DNA of 64,000 nt, from positions 2,666,001 to 2,730,000 of the forward strand of contig JABTUA010000001.1 of the NCBI GenBank assembly GCA_015075635.1. The letters run 5' to 3'. The notes below the pieces were generated by a model. That model ran no database searches and was not told where the DNA came from. It saw only the letters and a program-made list of their open reading frames with translations. The DNA is from Polyangiaceae bacterium (GTDB taxonomy: Bacteria > Myxococcota_A > Polyangia > Polyangiales > Polyangiaceae). Shown in pieces: positions 38,386-46,470 of the stretch. A program made the translations under genes and the position numbers. Every line of letters starts with the position of its first letter. The first letter of the stretch is position 1.

Positions 38386-39294
38386 TCAGTCACCGGGCTT
38401 CGAATCGACGGCCACGTCCGGCTGGCTGCGCGGTCCGCGCTCGTCGCTCCACACGTCGAGGCGGCGCAGATCTTCCCAGACCTGCCCCGGCGAGGTGTAG
38501 CGGTACTGCTCGTGGCGACGCAGCATCACGCTGGCGATCTGCCCGATGGGGGTGCCCAGCGCCTCGGCGCGGGCGCGGGGCGTTCCCACTTGGATCTGCC
38601 GCATCACGTCCTCGTAGCCCGCCGAGAAATCGATCGGGTATTCCCCGGTGTGCATCGCGTACATCAGCATGCCGAGCTGGTAGAGATCGCTCTGCTTGGT
38701 CGTGTAGCCGCTGGCCAGCACCTCAGGAGCCATGATGCGGTGGTGAACGACCTTGGGCCGGACCGCGTGCTGGCCGTACATCTCCTGCGCGATGCCCAGA
38801 TCGCTGACCTTGCAGATCAGCTTCTCACCCTGGACCATCAGGATGTTGCCGGCGTGCAGGTCGTTGTGCACGAGCTCGTTGTCGGCCAGGTACTGCACCG
38901 CGAACAGGAGCTGGCGCATGACCTCGACCACCAGGCGATCGGTGAAAGGCGTGCCGATCATGTCCTCGAGGGCGTGGTCGCACTTCTCGAGCACCAGGTA
39001 GAACAGGCCGCCGGCCTCGAAGAAGTCGAACACGTAGACGATGTTCGGGTGGCGCAGCCGGTACAGGCGCTCAGCCTCCCGCATCCACTCCTCGCGGACC
39101 TCCAGGTACGGGCGGTTCGCCGGCTGGAACACCTTCAGCGCGAACTGCTGGTCGAAGGGCCCGACGCAGTCGAACACCGCCCCGAAGGAGCCGTCCCCGA
39201 TCAGGTGGCCGAGCAGGTAGCTGAAGCCGCGCGGGGAGATCACCACGCCCCCGGTCATCGGGAAGGCCAGCGAGCCGCTCAGGTATTGGGTCAC
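38386..39294 (-). CDS. Atypical serine/threonine protein kinase
   Basis: 302 residues from GTG 39294. The kinase fold fills the protein: GDGSFGAVFD loop, FALKVF with Lys54, then VHNDLHAGNIL in place of HRDLKxxN, VSDLG in place of DFG, and MAPEVL. The catalytic Asp and Asn are kept, but the HRD Arg and the loop Lys are replaced, as in aminoglycoside-kinase-like enzymes (HxDLHxGN). It may be active without activation-loop phosphorylation. No transmembrane helix or sensor domain, so it is a soluble single-domain kinase. Divergent from a small basic protein gene. Confidence 0.8.
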   Translation of the reverse strand: MTQYLSGSLAFPMTGGVVISPRGFSYLLGHLIGDGSFGAVFDCVGPFDQQFALKVFQPANRPYLEVREEWMREAERLYRLRHPNIVYVFDFFEAGGLFYLVLEKCDHALEDMIGTPFTDRLVVEVMRQLLFAVQYLADNELVHNDLHAGNILMVQGEKLICKVSDLGIAQEMYGQHAVRPKVVHHRIMAPEVLASGYTTKQSDLYQLGMLMYAMHTGEYPIDFSAGYEDVMRQIQVGTPRARAEALGTPIGQIASVMLRRHEQYRYTSPGQVWEDLRRLDVWSDERGPRSQPDVAVDSKPGD

Positions 39295-39322
39295 GGAATC
39301 ACCGGGTATTTTACGACGTCGC

Positions 39323-39351
39323 TTGCCTTGGCGCCCAAGGTTCGCTAATAG
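39323..39351 (+). promoter_or_regulatory. Sigma-70-type promoter for the 55-residue basic protein
   Basis: TTGCCT at 39323-39328, a 17-base spacer, then TAATAG at 39346-39351. Transcription would start near 39358, about eight bases before ATG 39366, so the message would be nearly leaderless. No SD-like sequence precedes that ATG. Box matches are by eye. Confidence 0.4.
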
Positions 39352-39365
39352 CCCGCCCTCCTGAC

Positions 39366-39533
39366 ATGGCCAACCGTGCAATTTGGAACGTGCGCAAGCG
39401 CCACGAGTGGCTGAGCACGCCGCTCAAGAAGAAGCGCCTCACCCGCCGCAAGCGCCTCCGCATCGGCCTGGAGCAAGCCCTGGAGCGCAAGCGCGCCAAG
39501 GTAGCCCCGCCGGCAGAGCCCGCGGCCGGCTGA
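39366..39533 (+). CDS. Small highly basic protein, unknown
   Basis: 55 residues, beginning MANRAIWNVRKRHEWL and continuing through a Lys/Arg-dense centre (LKKKRLTRRKRLRIGLEQ) to a Pro/Ala tail. Size and charge suggest RNA, ribosome or DNA binding, but no family is recognised. The frame uses G/C-rich third positions like its neighbours, and promoter-like boxes lie just upstream, which supports a real gene. It lies between a divergent kinase and a convergent asparaginase gene. Confidence 0.6.
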   Translation: MANRAIWNVRKRHEWLSTPLKKKRLTRRKRLRIGLEQALERKRAKVAPPAEPAAG

Positions 39534-39543
39534 GCCGCCGCTC

Positions 39544-40458
39544 TCAGGCACCCGCCTGACCCTCGCTGCCGTCCCACGCGGCCGCCCAGCTCATGGTGCG
39601 CGTGGAACGCGCCCAGCCGAGCTTGCCGTCCCGAGTGACCAGAATCAGGCCGCCGGTCGCGCCGACGCGCTCGTGCATGGCCGCGATGCGCGCGACGGCG
39701 ACGCCCTCGGGCTCACGCCCCTCGCCGAGCGCGGCCACGGCGGCCCCGCACAACGCGACACGGATGATCCCTTCGCCGTGGCCGGTGGCGCTGGCCGCGC
39801 CGCCCAGGTCGTCGGCGTAGGTGCCGGCGCCGACCAGCGGGCTGTCCCCCACCCTACCCGGCCGCTTGCCGACCATGCCGCCGGTGCTGGTCGCCGCCGC
39901 GACGTGGCCGTGCACGTCGCGTGCGACCGCGCCGACCGTGCCCCCGGCCCAGCCGCTGACCTTGCCGGAAGCGACGGCCTCCGCGAGCTTCGCGCGAGCG
40001 AGCTCCGTGATCATGCTCTCGGGCGCCGCGGGCGCGAACCCGGCGCGGAGCGCGAACGCGCGCGCCCCTTCCGCCGCGTAGAGCACGTGCCCACCCTCGC
40101 TCAGCACCGCCCGAGCGATGGCGATCGGGTTCTTGAACGGCGGCAGCGCGCACACCGCGCCGGCGCGGAGCTCGGTGCCTTCCATCACGCAGGCGTCGAG
40201 CTCCAGCGTGCCGTCCGAGGTCAAGCACGCGCCGGTCCCCGCGTTGAAGACCGGGTCGTCTTCCAGGACGAGCACCGCGGCTTCGGCGGCGTCGAGCGCG
40301 CTGCCCCCAGCGGCGAGGACCGCGCGGCCCGCCGCGGCTGCGAGGCGGCAGCCTTCCACGTGCCGCTCGACGCGCGCTTCGGGGACGTCGCCCGCGCCGC
40401 CGTGGACGAGCAGAGCGAAGCTCCCGCCGGCGGCCTGCCACGAGGCCGTGACGCTCAC
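39544..40458 (-). CDS. Isoaspartyl peptidase / type III L-asparaginase (Ntn hydrolase)
   Basis: 304 residues from GTG 40458, overlapping the upstream stop as GTGA. The family self-cleaves before a threonine that becomes the nucleophile. Here it is Thr174 in GWAGGTVGAVARD. N-terminal LLVHGGAGDVPEA and FNAGTGACLTSDG, and C-terminal STGGMVGKRPGRVGDSPLVGAGTYAD, match the IaaA group. It degrades isoaspartyl dipeptides and asparagine and probably clears damaged peptides. Cytoplasmic; no signal. Confidence 0.9.
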   Translation of the reverse strand: MSVTASWQAAGGSFALLVHGGAGDVPEARVERHVEGCRLAAAAGRAVLAAGGSALDAAEAAVLVLEDDPVFNAGTGACLTSDGTLELDACVMEGTELRAGAVCALPPFKNPIAIARAVLSEGGHVLYAAEGARAFALRAGFAPAAPESMITELARAKLAEAVASGKVSGWAGGTVGAVARDVHGHVAAATSTGGMVGKRPGRVGDSPLVGAGTYADDLGGAASATGHGEGIIRVALCGAAVAALGEGREPEGVAVARIAAMHERVGATGGLILVTRDGKLGWARSTRTMSWAAAWDGSEGQAGA

Positions 40459-41162
40459 CCGGGTCTCCGCGAGCGAAAGGCGATGAGCGCCTGAAGCGCG
40501 AGCGGCAGCGCTCCGAGCCCGAGGCAGAGCGCGGGCGCGCGCGCCGCGGCTACTCCGTGCAGGAGCAGGACGGAGAGCGCGAACGCGAGGAAAGCGCCGC
40601 CGCCGCGAGCGCCGAGGCCGAGCGGAGCCGCGCCCCACACCGGCGCGACCAAGGCGAGCGGCGCCACGAAGCCGACGGCGACGTCGCGAGTCGGCGGGGC
40701 GAGGCTCCTCGGCTCCGCCGCCGCGCCGAAGCTCACGCCGCCGTCGGGCGCGTAGATCACACCGCTCCGCGGATCCCAGAGCCCCCCGTCGGTCGGCGTG
40801 AAGCTCGACGCTCCGCCGACGACGGGAAAGAGCGCGCTCACGTCGCTCAGGGGCGAGAGCACCGCGGCGACGGCCAGCGCTCCCAGGGAGAGCCCGGCGA
40901 CGATCGCGCCCCGCACCTGAGACAGCGGCGACGCGCCGAGCGCGGCGAGCGCGGCGAGCTCCCCGCGCGCCCGGCACTGGGCGAGGACAATCTGCTGCGC
41001 GATCACCGCCACCGCGGGCAGAAACGCCGCCAGGCGTGACAGCCGCATTCCGAGCGTGCTGCCGGGCTCGTCCGTCGCCGCGGAGACGCCAGCCACCAGC
41101 AGCGAGAGCAGGAGCGAGAGCCCCAGGCAGCGCCGCCAGAGCAGGCGATCGAAGGCGTGCAT
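40455..41162 (-). CDS. Polytopic membrane protein, possibly LptF/LptG-like
   Basis: 235 residues. About six hydrophobic segments; an N-terminal MHAFDRLLWRRCLGLSLLLSLLV and the loop LAQCRARGELAALAALGAS resemble the coupling-helix region of LptF/LptG permeases. It is much shorter than those (about 360 residues) and the periplasmic part is reduced to some 60 residues. It may instead be an unrelated permease. Coupled to the isoaspartyl peptidase gene by GTGA. Confidence 0.5.
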   Translation of the reverse strand: MHAFDRLLWRRCLGLSLLLSLLVAGVSAATDEPGSTLGMRLSRLAAFLPAVAVIAQQIVLAQCRARGELAALAALGASPLSQVRGAIVAGLSLGALAVAAVLSPLSDVSALFPVVGGASSFTPTDGGLWDPRSGVIYAPDGGVSFGAAAEPRSLAPPTRDVAVGFVAPLALVAPVWGAAPLGLGARGGGAFLAFALSVLLLHGVAAARAPALCLGLGALPLALQALIAFRSRRPG

Positions 41163-41211
41163 CGCTGCCAGATAGTTGCCCGAAATGCGGCTATCCCGCT
41201 AGCGCCGGGTC

Positions 41212-41730
41212 ATGCGTCGTACCCTGCTCGGGCTGTGTGTGTGCTTGGCCGGCTGCTCCGGCAACAAGGATCCGAAGGTGCCGGGAGAGGCCCTGGGCAC
41301 CTACTCGGTGGTCGCCAGCCTCGATTCCAGCAGCTGCGGGCCCGGGGCCCTCGGCTCCTCGGATCTCTGGGAGTTCCAGGTGAAGCTGTCCCAGGACGGG
41401 CACGACCTGTACTGGCTGAACGGCGCCGAGGCCATCGCCGGGGATCTGGCGGCCGACGGGGTCTCGTTCGGCTTCGACTCCCACGTCGTGGTCCCCGTGA
41501 TCGAGCCGGCCAAGGGTCAACCCGGCTGCTCGATGGCCCGCACCGACACTGGGAGCGGGCAGCTCTCGAGCGCCGCGCCCCCAGTGGAGGGCTTCCAGGG
41601 CACCCTGCGCTACGGCTTCCAGCCCCTGGCGGGCTCCGACTGCCAGCCCCTCCTGGCCGTGGAGGGCGGATTTCATGCCCTGCCCTGCGAGATGACCTAC
41701 GCCATGAAGGCCGCCCGAACCGGGGACTAG
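41212..41730 (+). CDS. Small secreted lipoprotein, unknown
   Basis: 172 residues. The signal MRRTLLGLCVCLAGC gives Cys15. The mature part holds several Cys (SSSCGPG, QPGCSMA, SDCQPLL, LPCEMTY), probably disulfide-linked, and aromatic/polar strands. No family recognised. It is divergent from the membrane protein at 40455; the 49-base gap must hold both promoters. The structured RNA region begins beyond its stop. Confidence 0.72.
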   Translation: MRRTLLGLCVCLAGCSGNKDPKVPGEALGTYSVVASLDSSSCGPGALGSSDLWEFQVKLSQDGHDLYWLNGAEAIAGDLAADGVSFGFDSHVVVPVIEPAKGQPGCSMARTDTGSGQLSSAAPPVEGFQGTLRYGFQPLAGSDCQPLLAVEGGFHALPCEMTYAMKAARTGD

Positions 41731-41782
41731 GGCGCGTATCGAGCCGCTTTGTCCCACCGAACCAGGGACGCCCCGCCCCGAG

Positions 41783-41812
41783 TTGGCCCACGTGCGCCCA
41801 GCGTGCTAGCTC
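41783..41812 (+). promoter_or_regulatory. Promoter-like boxes before the structured RNA
   Basis: TTGGCC at 41783-41788 and TAGCTC at 41807-41812, 18 bases apart (17 if CTAGCT is taken). The match is only moderate. The evidence is the position just upstream of a compact structured stretch that ends in an intrinsic terminator. Confidence 0.35.
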
Positions 41813-42023
41813 TCTCTACCCGTGACGCACGGACGCTAAGTCCCGGGATCCTCCGGTGGGGGAGCACACTCCCACGGCTCACTTGGCCCGAGGCCCCTCG
41901 GGGTCTCACGTATCGAAAACGTCTCGCACGGCAGGGCAGCAATCGCAGTCGTCCGAAAAGGTCGTGGCTCTTGTGTGGCCTGACCCCCGAGACGTCCGGC
42001 AGAGCCGGAGGAGGTGGATCGAC

Positions 42024-42068
42024 ATGAAAAACCACAGGACCCTGACCCTGGAGGTCGCGAGGACCTAG
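42024..42068 (+). CDS. 14-residue leader peptide candidate
   Basis: ATG AAA AAC begins a 14-codon frame, MKNHRTLTLEVART, ending in TAG. It is preceded by AGGAGGTG with seven bases of spacing, the best ribosome-binding site I saw in the window. Three hairpins follow, the last an intrinsic terminator. No run of one amino acid marks it as a classical attenuator, though Thr occurs three times. Expression is unproven. Confidence 0.4.
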   Translation: MKNHRTLTLEVART

Positions 42069-42115
42069 GCCCCCTCCTTGGGCCCAGGCCGGCGATACGC
42101 CGGGGTATGGGCAGG

Positions 42116-42154
42116 ACGGCCGGACGCGGGAACCCCGTGTTCGGCCGTTTTTTT
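42116..42154 (+). terminator. Strong intrinsic terminator
   Basis: The stem ACGGCCG (42116-42122) pairs with CGGCCGT (42142-42148). An inner stem of six or more pairs (around CGCGGG/CCCGTG) closes on a three-base loop. Seven T follow at 42148-42154. The run of T exists only on the plus strand, so termination acts on plus-strand transcripts about 50 bases before the next gene. Confidence 0.85.
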
Positions 42155-42201
42155 ATAAAAGACGGTTCGTCGCTGGGACGCCTTCGTTTAGCCTCCCGGC
42201 C

Positions 42202-43947
42202 GTGCTGACTACGCTTTCCGCTTTGGTCGTCGCGCCGGTCGCGGCGCTGCTCGGCGCCGCCGGCTTCTTCTGGGACAGCCCCATCTTCGCCAACGACACC
42301 TGGTCGCGGCTGATGAACGGCCTGCGCATCGGGCTCACCCTGGGTGGCGCGCTACTCCTGATCTACGAGGTCCGCGCCCGCCGGCTGGGCGAAGCTGTCC
42401 CGCTCCGCACGCGCAAGCGCGTCGCGATCGTGCTCACAGTGCTGTCGTTCGGCGCCTACTTCGACTTCTTCAACCCGAACGTCCGCTACCCCGAGTACTA
42501 CCACCGGCACGAGTTCTACCATTACTACCTCGGCTCCAAGTACTCGCAGGAGCTCAGCTACACCCGGCTCTACGAGTGCAGCGCCATCGCCGAGATCGAG
42601 CTCGGGCGCGGCGCCGAGGTGCGAAAGCGCGAGATCCGCGATCTGCGCGTGAACCTGATCAAGCCCGTCTCGGACACCTTCGTGGTGACCGATCCGTCGC
42701 AGTGCAAGAAGCACTTCTCGGCGGCGAAGTGGGAGGCCTTCAAGAAGGACGTCAACTGGTTCTGGTCGACGGCCCGGGGCTCCTACTGGGAAAACATGAT
42801 GAAGGACCACGGCTACAACCCGCCGCCGGTCTGGACCATGACGGGGAAGTTCTTCGGCAGCTTCGGCGTGGCCGGGGACGGGTTCTTCAAGCTCTTGTCG
42901 GCCATCGACGTGCTGTTCCACATCGGAGTGGTCTTGCTCCTGTACTGGGCCTTCGGCTGGCGAATCGGCGCCCTGGCCACGGTCTTCTGGGGCTGCAACG
43001 CGCCCGCCAATTTCTATTGGACCGGGGGCGCGTTCCTCAGACAGGACTGGTTCTTCTTCCTGGTCGCGAGCCTGGCCCTGGCGCGCAAGCGCAAGTTCTT
43101 CTTGGCGGGCTTCGCGCTGACCTGGTCCAGCCTCTTGCGGGTGTTCCCGATGATCTTCTTCGCCGGCTGGGCGATCATCATCGTGTTCCACGTCCTACAG
43201 GAAATCCGCGCGCGCCGTGCGGGGAGCGGCAACGGCGAGGGCCTGATGGGCCTCTTGCACCCCGACCACCGCAAGCTCCTCGCCGGCTGCATCATCGCCT
43301 CGGCCACGCTGATCCCCGCCAGCGTCATCGTCGCCGGCGGCGACTCCTACAAGGAGTTCGTCTCGCACACGCTGAAGACGCACAACAACACGCCGCTCAC
43401 GAACCACATGGGGCTCGAGACCATGCTGGTGCACGACTGGGACGGCCGCATGCGCTTCACCCGGGACGACAACCTGGACGATCCGTTTCAGGGCTGGAAG
43501 CAGGGCCGCATCGACCGCCACAAGCAGCGTAAGTGGGCGCACGTGGCCATCATCGGCGCGCTCTTCCTCTGGACCGCCTGGGCCTTGCGCCGCACCAAGG
43601 CGCTCTGGATCGGGCAGGCCCTGGCCGCCCCGCTCGTCATGAGCATGACGAACCTGACTTGTTACTACTACTCGATGTTCATCCTGTGCGCCGCGTTGGC
43701 CAAGGCCAGACGTCCGCTCGGGCCAGTGGTGCTGGTCACGAGCGGCGCGAGCCAAATCCTCCTGCTCAGCTACTACTGGGTGGACGACAAGTTCACGGCG
43801 CAGGCCTGGCTCTTCGGCATCTTCAGCCTGGTCCTGCTCTGGGGCTACTCGCGCCCGTTCAGCATGGAGCGGCTCACGGCCTGGTGGAACGGCAAGCCGG
43901 AGCCCAAGGCGAAGACGCCCGACCCGCCGCCCCTGCCGGCGGAGTGA
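42202..43947 (+). CDS. Polytopic membrane protein, GT-C-glycosyltransferase-like
   Basis: 581 residues from GTG 42202. Two N-terminal helices, a large hydrophilic loop (about 90-220: VRYPEYYHRHEFYHYYLGSKY, LYECSAIAE), then about eight more helices. The aromatic and His-rich first loop, the later GCNAPANFYWTGGAFLRQDW and the overall topology resemble uncharacterised GT-C or GT87 relatives of myxobacteria. No catalytic acid pair can be assigned. The gene starts 47 bases after an intrinsic terminator, so either it has its own promoter there or its expression depends on readthrough. Confidence 0.65.
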   Translation: MLTTLSALVVAPVAALLGAAGFFWDSPIFANDTWSRLMNGLRIGLTLGGALLLIYEVRARRLGEAVPLRTRKRVAIVLTVLSFGAYFDFFNPNVRYPEYYHRHEFYHYYLGSKYSQELSYTRLYECSAIAEIELGRGAEVRKREIRDLRVNLIKPVSDTFVVTDPSQCKKHFSAAKWEAFKKDVNWFWSTARGSYWENMMKDHGYNPPPVWTMTGKFFGSFGVAGDGFFKLLSAIDVLFHIGVVLLLYWAFGWRIGALATVFWGCNAPANFYWTGGAFLRQDWFFFLVASLALARKRKFFLAGFALTWSSLLRVFPMIFFAGWAIIIVFHVLQEIRARRAGSGNGEGLMGLLHPDHRKLLAGCIIASATLIPASVIVAGGDSYKEFVSHTLKTHNNTPLTNHMGLETMLVHDWDGRMRFTRDDNLDDPFQGWKQGRIDRHKQRKWAHVAIIGALFLWTAWALRRTKALWIGQALAAPLVMSMTNLTCYYYSMFILCAALAKARRPLGPVVLVTSGASQILLLSYYWVDDKFTAQAWLFGIFSLVLLWGYSRPFSMERLTAWWNGKPEPKAKTPDPPPLPAE

Positions 43948-43959
43948 GCGGCAGCGCGG

Positions 43960-44610
43960 CTACAGCGCCGGACGGACGGCGGCGACGGCACCGGCCACGC
44001 CGCGCGGGAAGGCAGAGAGGAGCACGTCCAGGTGCTCCCGATCCGTCTCGATGCCCTTCACTGTGACGAACGAGGTGACGGCGTCGATCAGCCGCTGGGC
44101 CTTGGCGTTCTCGGCCAGCTTCGGGTGCTTCATCACGTCGAGCACGATCACGTCGTCGTGAGCGTCCACCAGCATCGCCGGGCGCTTGGGCATGAAGGCC
44201 GCCAGGTTGCCGGGCTTGCTCAGATCGAGCGCGCCGCTCTTCAGGAGCGTGGCTACCGGCGTCTCCGCGTTCGGATCCGTGAGCTCGAGCTTCACGTCCT
44301 TCAGGCGTAGCTCGAAGCGGAGCTCGTCGGAGCCGAGGTGCACGCGCTCGATGAAGACGGTGGCCGCCGCGCGCACGGAGGTGCCCGCGAGATCCACGAT
44401 GGCGCTGGCGCGAATTCCGGGCGGCACCGCCTCGACGTTCACGTCCTTCGGCGCCTTTCGTCCCTTCACTTGCCCGGCCAACCAGCGCAGCGCGTCGATG
44501 GGCACGCCGACGCGGAGCCCTGCGGCGTTTTTCAGCGCACGAAGCAGCTCCTCCGGGTGACGCTTGAGGTATGCTCCGGCGGCTTCGACCATCGCCTTCT
44601 TGTCTGGCAT
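43960..44610 (-). CDS. Hypothetical protein, possibly lipid-binding
   Basis: 216 residues. An N-terminal amphipathic helical part (EAAGAYLKRHPEELLRALKNA) is followed by beta strands (IRASAIVDLAGTSVRAAATVFIERVHL, LRFELRLKDVKLELT). The pattern recalls LmeA/DUF2993-type lipid-binding proteins but lacks a signal peptide. Convergent with the membrane protein gene and divergent from the aminotransferase gene, 48 bases away. Function unknown. Confidence 0.55.
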   Translation of the reverse strand: MPDKKAMVEAAGAYLKRHPEELLRALKNAAGLRVGVPIDALRWLAGQVKGRKAPKDVNVEAVPPGIRASAIVDLAGTSVRAAATVFIERVHLGSDELRFELRLKDVKLELTDPNAETPVATLLKSGALDLSKPGNLAAFMPKRPAMLVDAHDDVIVLDVMKHPKLAENAKAQRLIDAVTSFVTVKGIETDREHLDVLLSAFPRGVAGAVAAVRPAL

Positions 44611-44658
44611 GGCGCAGCAGTATACACCCCCCGCGCCCGCGGTAACCGGGAACGTGCC

Positions 44659-45993
44659 ATGTTTCGCCGCTCAGAGATCCAAGCCTCCGAGGTCCACTCC
44701 ACGCTCCGGAAGCACATGCTGGTCGACGGCTACCCCATCGTCGTCGATCTGGAGCACAGCAAGGAGAGCTGGATCCGCGATCTGGTCACCGGCCGCCTGT
44801 ACCTCGACTTCTTCAGCTTCTTCGGCTCGAACCCCATCGGCATGAATCACCCCAGCATGCTCGACGCCGACGTGACGGCGCGGCTCGCCAAGGCGGCGGT
44901 GCAGAAGGTCTCGAACGCCGACTACTACACCACCTACATGGCGGAGTTCGTGGACACGCTGTCGCGCAGCGCCGGCCGGCCGGAGCTGCCGTACTACTTC
45001 TTCATCGACGGCGGCGCGCTGGCCGTGGAAAACGCGATGAAGGCCGCCTTCGACTGGAAGGTGAAGAAGAACCGCGCCGCGGGCAAGCCGGGGGACCGGG
45101 GCAGTCAGATCCTGCACTTCACGAACGCCTTCCACGGGCGCACCGGCTACACGCTGTCGGTCACCAACACGGATCCGGTCAAGACGGATCTGTTCCCGAA
45201 GTTTCCCTGGCCGCGCATCTCGTGCCCGGCCATCCGCTTCCCGCTCGAGGGCAAGAGCCTGGACGCGGTGATCCACGCCGAGCAGCGGGCAGTGAGCGAG
45301 ATCGAGCGGGCGTTCGACGAGAGTCCCGACGACATCGCGGCGATCTTGATCGAGCCGATCCAGGCCGAGGGCGGCGACAACCACTTCCGCGCCGAGTTCC
45401 TGCACCACCTGCGTCGCATCGCCAACGAGCGCGAGGCGCTCCTGATCTTCGACGAGGTGCAGACCGGCATGGGGCTCACGGGCAAGTGGTGGGCCTACGA
45501 GCACTTCGGCGTGGTGCCCGACATCCTGTGCTTCGCAAAGAAGATGCAGGTCGGCGGCATCTTCGCCAGCCGGCGCCTGGACGAGGTGCCGGACAACGTG
45601 TTCCACGTGCCCAGCCGCATCAACAGCACCTTCGGCGCGAACTTGGTGGACATGGTCCGCACCACCCACGTCCTCGAGGTCATCGTGAACGAGAACCTGG
45701 TCGAGAACGCGGCGCTGCGGGGCGCGGAGCTCCGCGCGGGGCTCGAGGGGCTCGAGGCGAGGTACCCCAGCGTCGTCACCAACGCGCGCGGCCGCGGACT
45801 GATGTGTGCCATCGACCTGCCGAGCACCGAGCTCCGCAACCGTGTCGTGCGGCGCTGTTTCGAGGACGAGATGATCGTGCTGAAGTGCGGCTCGCACTCG
45901 ATCCGCTTCCGCCCGACGCTCACCGTCGGCCCGGACGCCATCGCCGAGGGCGTGCGCCGCCTGGGTCAGGCGATCGGCGAAGCGGTGAGTTAG
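44659..45993 (+). CDS. lat: L-lysine 6-aminotransferase
   Basis: 444 residues. A class III PLP aminotransferase that moves the epsilon-amino group of lysine to 2-oxoglutarate, giving aminoadipate semialdehyde. The family start EVHSTLRKHMLVDGYPIVVDLEHS, the FFIDGGALAVENAMKAAFDWK segment, LIFDEVQTGMGLTG, and the PLP lysine region FAKKMQVGG (about 294) match the Lat group (TIGR03251). No beta-lactam or aminoadipate genes are adjacent, so it more likely serves lysine degradation or stress metabolism. Confidence 0.9.
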   Translation: MFRRSEIQASEVHSTLRKHMLVDGYPIVVDLEHSKESWIRDLVTGRLYLDFFSFFGSNPIGMNHPSMLDADVTARLAKAAVQKVSNADYYTTYMAEFVDTLSRSAGRPELPYYFFIDGGALAVENAMKAAFDWKVKKNRAAGKPGDRGSQILHFTNAFHGRTGYTLSVTNTDPVKTDLFPKFPWPRISCPAIRFPLEGKSLDAVIHAEQRAVSEIERAFDESPDDIAAILIEPIQAEGGDNHFRAEFLHHLRRIANEREALLIFDEVQTGMGLTGKWWAYEHFGVVPDILCFAKKMQVGGIFASRRLDEVPDNVFHVPSRINSTFGANLVDMVRTTHVLEVIVNENLVENAALRGAELRAGLEGLEARYPSVVTNARGRGLMCAIDLPSTELRNRVVRRCFEDEMIVLKCGSHSIRFRPTLTVGPDAIAEGVRRLGQAIGEAVS

Positions 45994-46008
45994 GGAGGCC
46001 CGAGGGCC

Positions 46009-46470
46009 TCACTCTTCCTTCTTGGGGAGCGCCTTTTCTTCCGTCGCGCTCTCTTCGATTTCGGCCTTCACGCCGCGGTGCGCGAGCTCCCAGTTCACGC
46101 GGCTCGACAGCGTGTGCGCGAGCTTGCCGACCAGATCGGGCACCTCGGAAAGGAGGTTCGCCCAGAGGCTCCCCGCGTCCGAGTCCACCGTGAGCAGGTG
46201 CGCGTGGCCGTCCTTGCCGATGGCGATGGCCGCCACCGGATCGAGCTCGACGGCGCCGCCGGCGCCTTGCCCGCCGGTGTCGGCGCCGGCCTTGCCGCGG
46301 TGCGCGCCGGCCTTGGCCGAGCCCGCGCCGAACGCCACCTTCAGCCGGTGCACCGGGATGACCACCGCCTCGCCGGTCTGCTGCGGCTCGCCGATGATGG
46401 TCTCGCTCTTGGAGATGCCGTGCACGCCGTCGAGCAGGTTGTTCACGATCTTGGTGATGTCGTCGCTCAT
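46009..46470 (-). CDS. GerW/YtfJ-family sporulation protein (copy 1)
   Basis: 153 residues. The core is IIGEPQQTGEAVVIPVHRLKVAFGAGSAKAG, a Gly/Ala-rich stretch, then VELDPVAAIAIGKDGHAHLLTVD. This matches GerW (YtfJ), known in Bacillus as a spore protein needed for germination. The acidic tail (EIEESATEEKALPKKEE) is extra. The start overlaps the stop of a DUF2953-like membrane gene as ATGA. A second copy lies two genes upstream. Homology is clear; function in a myxobacterium is unknown. Confidence 0.82.
   Translation of the reverse strand: MSDDITKIVNNLLDGVHGISKSETIIGEPQQTGEAVVIPVHRLKVAFGAGSAKAGAHRGKAGADTGGQGAGGAVELDPVAAIAIGKDGHAHLLTVDSDAGSLWANLLSEVPDLVGKLAHTLSSRVNWELAHRGVKAEIEESATEEKALPKKEE

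Larger units (their letters stand above)
41820..42154 (+). ncRNA. Candidate structured RNA or regulatory leader, about 335 nt
   Basis: This is most of the only gene-free stretch over 300 bases in the window (41731-42201). Local hairpins: 41856-41875 (GTGGGG/TCCCAC), 41887-41902 (CCCGAG/CTCGGG, tetraloop), 41908-41922 (ACGT/ACGT), 42064-42088 (GGCCC/GGGCC), 42089-42103 (CCGGCG/CGCCGG) and the terminator. A long-range pairing, TCCTCCGG (41849-41856) with CCGGAGGA (42005-42012), would cover the ribosome-binding site of a 14-codon reading frame. It competes with a local hairpin TCCGG/CCGGA at 41996-42009. I do not recognise tmRNA, RNase P, SRP or a known riboswitch core. It may be an independent RNA or a leader for the membrane protein at 42202. 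Ends are inferred. Confidence 0.5.

Noticed and set aside
41783..41798. Sigma-54 promoter in front of the structured RNA
   Set aside because: GG is present but the bases ten further on are CC, not GC.
41820..42154. tmRNA, RNase P RNA or SRP RNA
   Set aside because: No tmRNA-type acceptor or T-arm, no GAGGAAAGTC core, and no GGAA-tetraloop SRP domain on either strand.
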